Positions 62,078 through 64,000 of a DNA stretch of 64,000 bases are shown piece by piece. Source of the DNA: Lachnospiraceae bacterium UBA3762. GTDB taxonomy: Bacteria > Bacillota > Clostridia > Lachnospirales > Lachnospiraceae. The translations under genes and the position numbers were made by a program. The stretch is from contig DFGA01000033.1 of assembly GCA_002371615.1 (NCBI GenBank), forward strand, positions 43,143-107,142, read 5' to 3'. The notes beneath the pieces were generated by a model. It was given only the letters and a program-made list of their open reading frames with translations, did no database searches and had not been told where the DNA came from. Each line of letters starts with the position of its first letter. The first letter of the stretch is position 1.

Positions 62078-62245
62078 TTATGCCTTAAACACATGATTTT
62101 CAACTATTCCGGGCCTTTTTTCCGCTTCAGGTTCGTTTTTTGTAAAGAGCCTTCCTTCTAATTCGGCTTTCTTCGCCGGAGGGGTGATAAAGCGAACCGC
62201 GCCGCCATTGATGTTATTGAGATCCTTTTCGTTTATTTTCTTCAT
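62078..62245 (-). CDS. small peptide with double-glycine leader, candidate precursor
   Basis: 55 residues. Leader MKKINEKDLNNINGG, with L-x-x-I-x-GG exactly as in bacteriocin-type double-glycine leaders, then a 40-residue core without Cys that begins AVRFITPPAKK and ends IVENHVFKA. AGGAGG lies 8 bases before ATG 62245; an upstream ATG at 62251 is too close to it. No database match could be tested. It is read in the same direction as the aminotransferase and MATE genes, so a precursor, signal peptide or modified peptide product is plausible. No C39 peptidase-ABC exporter is in the window. A weak promoter may be TTGTGA/TATAAC (62313-62287, gap 15). Confidence 0.65.
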   Translation of the reverse strand: MKKINEKDLNNINGGAVRFITPPAKKAELEGRLFTKNEPEAEKRPGIVENHVFKA

Positions 62246-62304
62246 TGTCATTTCCTCCTTCCCCTGTTTCCTCTCCCTCTTGCAAGGTTATAGTAACATT
62301 GGCC

Positions 62305-62338
62305 GTGTCACAAAAGTATCACACAGAAAACCGTCCCC
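62305..62338 (-). repeat. ACCGTCCC-type intergenic repeat (second copy)
   Basis: On the - strand GGGGACGGTTTTCTGTGTGAT then TTTTGTGACAC, related to 5277-5303 but less symmetric. The other stretch between 61994 and 62541 holds the peptide gene, this repeat and the next promoter. Confidence 0.5.
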
Positions 62339-62417
62339 TCAGTTGGAAAAAGGCACAAATCACATCAGGGATATTTGTCTAATAATCACAAATCAATATG
62401 AAAATAAAAAAAGGGGG

Positions 62418-62446
62418 TTGTCAGATTCAAACAATGGTTGTATATT
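62418..62446 (+). promoter_or_regulatory. promoter of the ABC binding-protein gene
   Basis: TTGTCA (62418-62423) and TATATT (62441-62446) with a 17-base gap. Start of transcription would be near 62453, just before the operator repeats. Confidence 0.65.
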
Positions 62447-62460
62447 CAAATCAAGTTTTT

Positions 62461-62496
62461 GGAAACGTTACCGATAACGATACCGAAAACGTTACC
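62461..62496 (+). promoter_or_regulatory. three tandem 12-base operator-like repeats
   Basis: GGAAACGTTACC, GATAACGATACC and GAAAACGTTACC follow each other without gaps. Each has an AACG-TACC core like LacI/CcpA-type operators (AACGTT centre). Their place right after the promoter suggests repression by road-block. Confidence 0.6.
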
Positions 62497-62541
62497 AAAA
62501 CCCAAAAGAGCAATGTATAAGAGATTAAAAGGAGGACATTT

Positions 62542-63906
62542 ATGAAGAAGAAAACAGTTAGCATCATGCTTGCAACAGCAATGGTAGCATCAATGCTCGC
62601 AGGATGTTCGCAGGCAGCGGCACCCGCTCCGGCAGCAGAGAGTACAGCTACGGAAGAGGTAGCGGAAGAGCCCGCAGCCGAAGAGGAAACAGAAGAGGCA
62701 GCTCCTGCAGCAGACGGAGCAGAGGGTCAGGTTTATTACCTTAACTTCAAGCCCGAAGCTGATGAAGCATGGCAGAGCATTGCCAAGACTTACACAGAGC
62801 AGACAGGTGTTCCTGTAACTGTTGTTACCGCTGCATCAGGAACATACGAAGAGACACTTGCAGCCGAGATCATCAAGGACGAGGCTCCCACTCTTTTCCA
62901 GGTTAACGGACCTGTAGGTCTCGCAAACTGGGCAGATTACTGCTATGACCTTAACGGATCATCTCTTTACAACGAACTTACAAGTGATTCATTCGCACTT
63001 AAAAACGGAGACGCAGTTGCAGGTATTGCATATGTAATCGAGTCATACGGAATCATCACAAATACCGAACTTCTCGGTAAGGCAGGATACAAGGTTGATG
63101 ATATCAAGTCATTCGACGACCTCAAGAAGGTAGCAGAAGATATCACAGCACGTAAGGATGAACTCGGATTTTCGGCTTTCACATCAGCCGGAATGGATCC
63201 TTCATCTGACTGGAGATTCAAGACACACCTTGCAAACCTTCCTATATACTTCGAGTATCAGGCAGACAAGATTGATACTACAACAGCTATCAAGGGTACA
63301 TATCTTGACAATTACAAGAACATCTGGGATCTTTACATCAACAACGCAACATGTGATCCCAAGGAACTTGCCAGCAAGACAGGCGATGACGCTGAGAATG
63401 AATTCGCTGACGGACAGGCAGTATTCTTCCAGAACGGTTCATGGGAATATGCAAACCTTACAGGCAAAGGCATGACAGATGACCAGCTTGCCATGATCCC
63501 TATCTATATCGGAGTTGGCGATGAGGCTAATCAGGGCCTTTGCACAGGAACAGAGAACTACTGGTGTGTTAACTCTGAAGCTTCCGAAGAGGATATTCAG
63601 GCTACGATCGACTTCCTTACATGGATGGTTACATCTCCCGAAGGAACCAAGATGCTTGCTGATACCATCGGCGTAATACCTTTCAAGGGCGCAGCAGAGA
63701 CAACAAACCTCTTTGTTCTTAATGACAGACAGTACACTGCTGAAGGCAAAACTCCCGTTTCATGGAACTTCACGACAATGCCTTCCGAAGAGTGGAAGAA
63801 CGGTGTAGGTTCTGCGCTTACTGCTTATGCGGCAGGTACAGGCGACTGGGATGCGGTTGTTACAGCATTTGTAGATGGCTGGGCATCGGAATACGCACTC
63901 AAGTAA
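62542..63906 (+). CDS. sugar-type ABC transporter substrate-binding lipoprotein
   Basis: 454 residues. Lipoprotein signal with lipobox LAGC (Cys 22), Ala/Glu/Pro-rich linker to about 62, then a class I extracellular solute-binding fold (COG1653): VYYLNFKPEADEAWQ, YTEQTGVPVTVVTAASGTYEETL, VFFQNGSWEYANL, SPEGTKMLADTIGVIPF. Sugar or oligosaccharide capture is likely; permeases would lie beyond the window. Codon use is highly biased (aaca, gcaa endings), pointing to strong expression. AAAGGAGG upstream. Confidence 0.92.
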   Translation: MKKKTVSIMLATAMVASMLAGCSQAAAPAPAAESTATEEVAEEPAAEEETEEAAPAADGAEGQVYYLNFKPEADEAWQSIAKTYTEQTGVPVTVVTAASGTYEETLAAEIIKDEAPTLFQVNGPVGLANWADYCYDLNGSSLYNELTSDSFALKNGDAVAGIAYVIESYGIITNTELLGKAGYKVDDIKSFDDLKKVAEDITARKDELGFSAFTSAGMDPSSDWRFKTHLANLPIYFEYQADKIDTTTAIKGTYLDNYKNIWDLYINNATCDPKELASKTGDDAENEFADGQAVFFQNGSWEYANLTGKGMTDDQLAMIPIYIGVGDEANQGLCTGTENYWCVNSEASEEDIQATIDFLTWMVTSPEGTKMLADTIGVIPFKGAAETTNLFVLNDRQYTAEGKTPVSWNFTTMPSEEWKNGVGSALTAYAAGTGDWDAVVTAFVDGWASEYALK

Positions 63907-63918
63907 CATGATTTTTCG

Positions 63919-63955
63919 TGGGGAAGGAACAATAGTCCCTTCCCCACATTTTTTT
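63919..63955 (+). terminator. rho-independent terminator after the binding-protein gene
   Basis: TGGGGAAGGA (63919-63928) pairs with TCCCTTCCCCA (63936-63946), followed by a T run. It may reduce read-through into the permease genes and leave the binding protein in excess. Confidence 0.85.
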
Positions 63956-63975
63956 AAGGGATTATTAACGTATAC

Positions 63976-64000
63976 GAGGTGGTGTAAAGTTTTCTATGAA
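63976..64000 (+). repeat. type A palindromic repeat, cut by the window end
   Basis: AGGTGGTGTAAAGTTTTCT and the following ATGAA match the first 24 bases of the repeats at 49226 and 55315. Confidence 0.75.

Overview
The window looks like a chromosomal segment of an anaerobic Firmicute, most likely a Lachnospiraceae-type Clostridium. The reasons are the cysE-cysS-mrnC-rlmB-sigH block, the tig-clpP-clpX-lon-engB block, AGGAGG-type ribosome binding sites, a complete set of anaerobic (early-cobalt) cobalamin genes under a cobalamin riboswitch, and the purine pair of separate IMP cyclohydrolase and AICAR transformylase. No phage, insertion sequence transposase or CRISPR array was seen. Genes are almost all on the + strand and tightly packed; only the last three genes before 62.3 kb are on the - strand.

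Layout. 1-8.3 kb: membrane proteins of surface-glycan type (GtrII-like, DUF6020-like), a large PocR-GAF-PAS-GGDEF-EAL cyclic-di-GMP protein and the last two purine steps. 8.35-17.2 kb: an overlapping operon holding three CotH-kinase proteins (each with a lamin-tail domain), two VTC-type polyphosphate polymerase domains and two DUF4956 membrane proteins, i.e. a duplicated CotH/VTC/DUF4956 cassette. 17.2-17.5 kb: tRNA-Val and tRNA-Met behind a strong promoter. 17.5-21 kb: two large glycosyltransferase-C-like membrane proteins. 20.9-27.5 kb: cysE, nadE, ispF, cysS, mrnC, rlmB, sigH and a GT10 fucosyltransferase. 27.5-29.1 kb: tRNA-Thr, hairpin repeats and a MATE transporter. 29.2-49.6 kb: cobalamin riboswitch followed by a surface CbiK-like lipoprotein, a BtuFCD-type importer whose ATPase is fused to CobQ, cobTUSC, cbiB, cobD, cbiC-D-F-G-H, a cbiJ-E-T triple fusion, cbiA and a small cysteine-rich protein. 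cbiL and a corrinoid adenosyltransferase are not in the window. 49.6-58.6 kb: trigger factor, ClpP, ClpX, Lon, EngB, an AI-2E-type permease and a CDF metal exporter. 58.5-62.25 kb (-): a MATE transporter fused to a histidine-kinase-type ATPase domain, an aminotransferase fused to a GH3 C-terminal-like domain, and a 55-residue peptide with a double-glycine leader. 62.4-64 kb: a sugar-type ABC binding lipoprotein behind a promoter with three tandem 12-bp operator-like repeats.

Two things stand out. First, the - strand trio (double-glycine peptide, GH3-like/aminotransferase, MATE-ATPase) looks like a small undescribed biosynthesis-and-export unit. Second, short palindromic repeats with changing but self-complementary stems are scattered through the window, and several have altered protein ends: one lies at the BtuD-CobQ fusion joint, one supplies the N-terminus of CobD, one has rewritten the C-terminus of RlmB, and one is nested inside another repeat between lon and engB.
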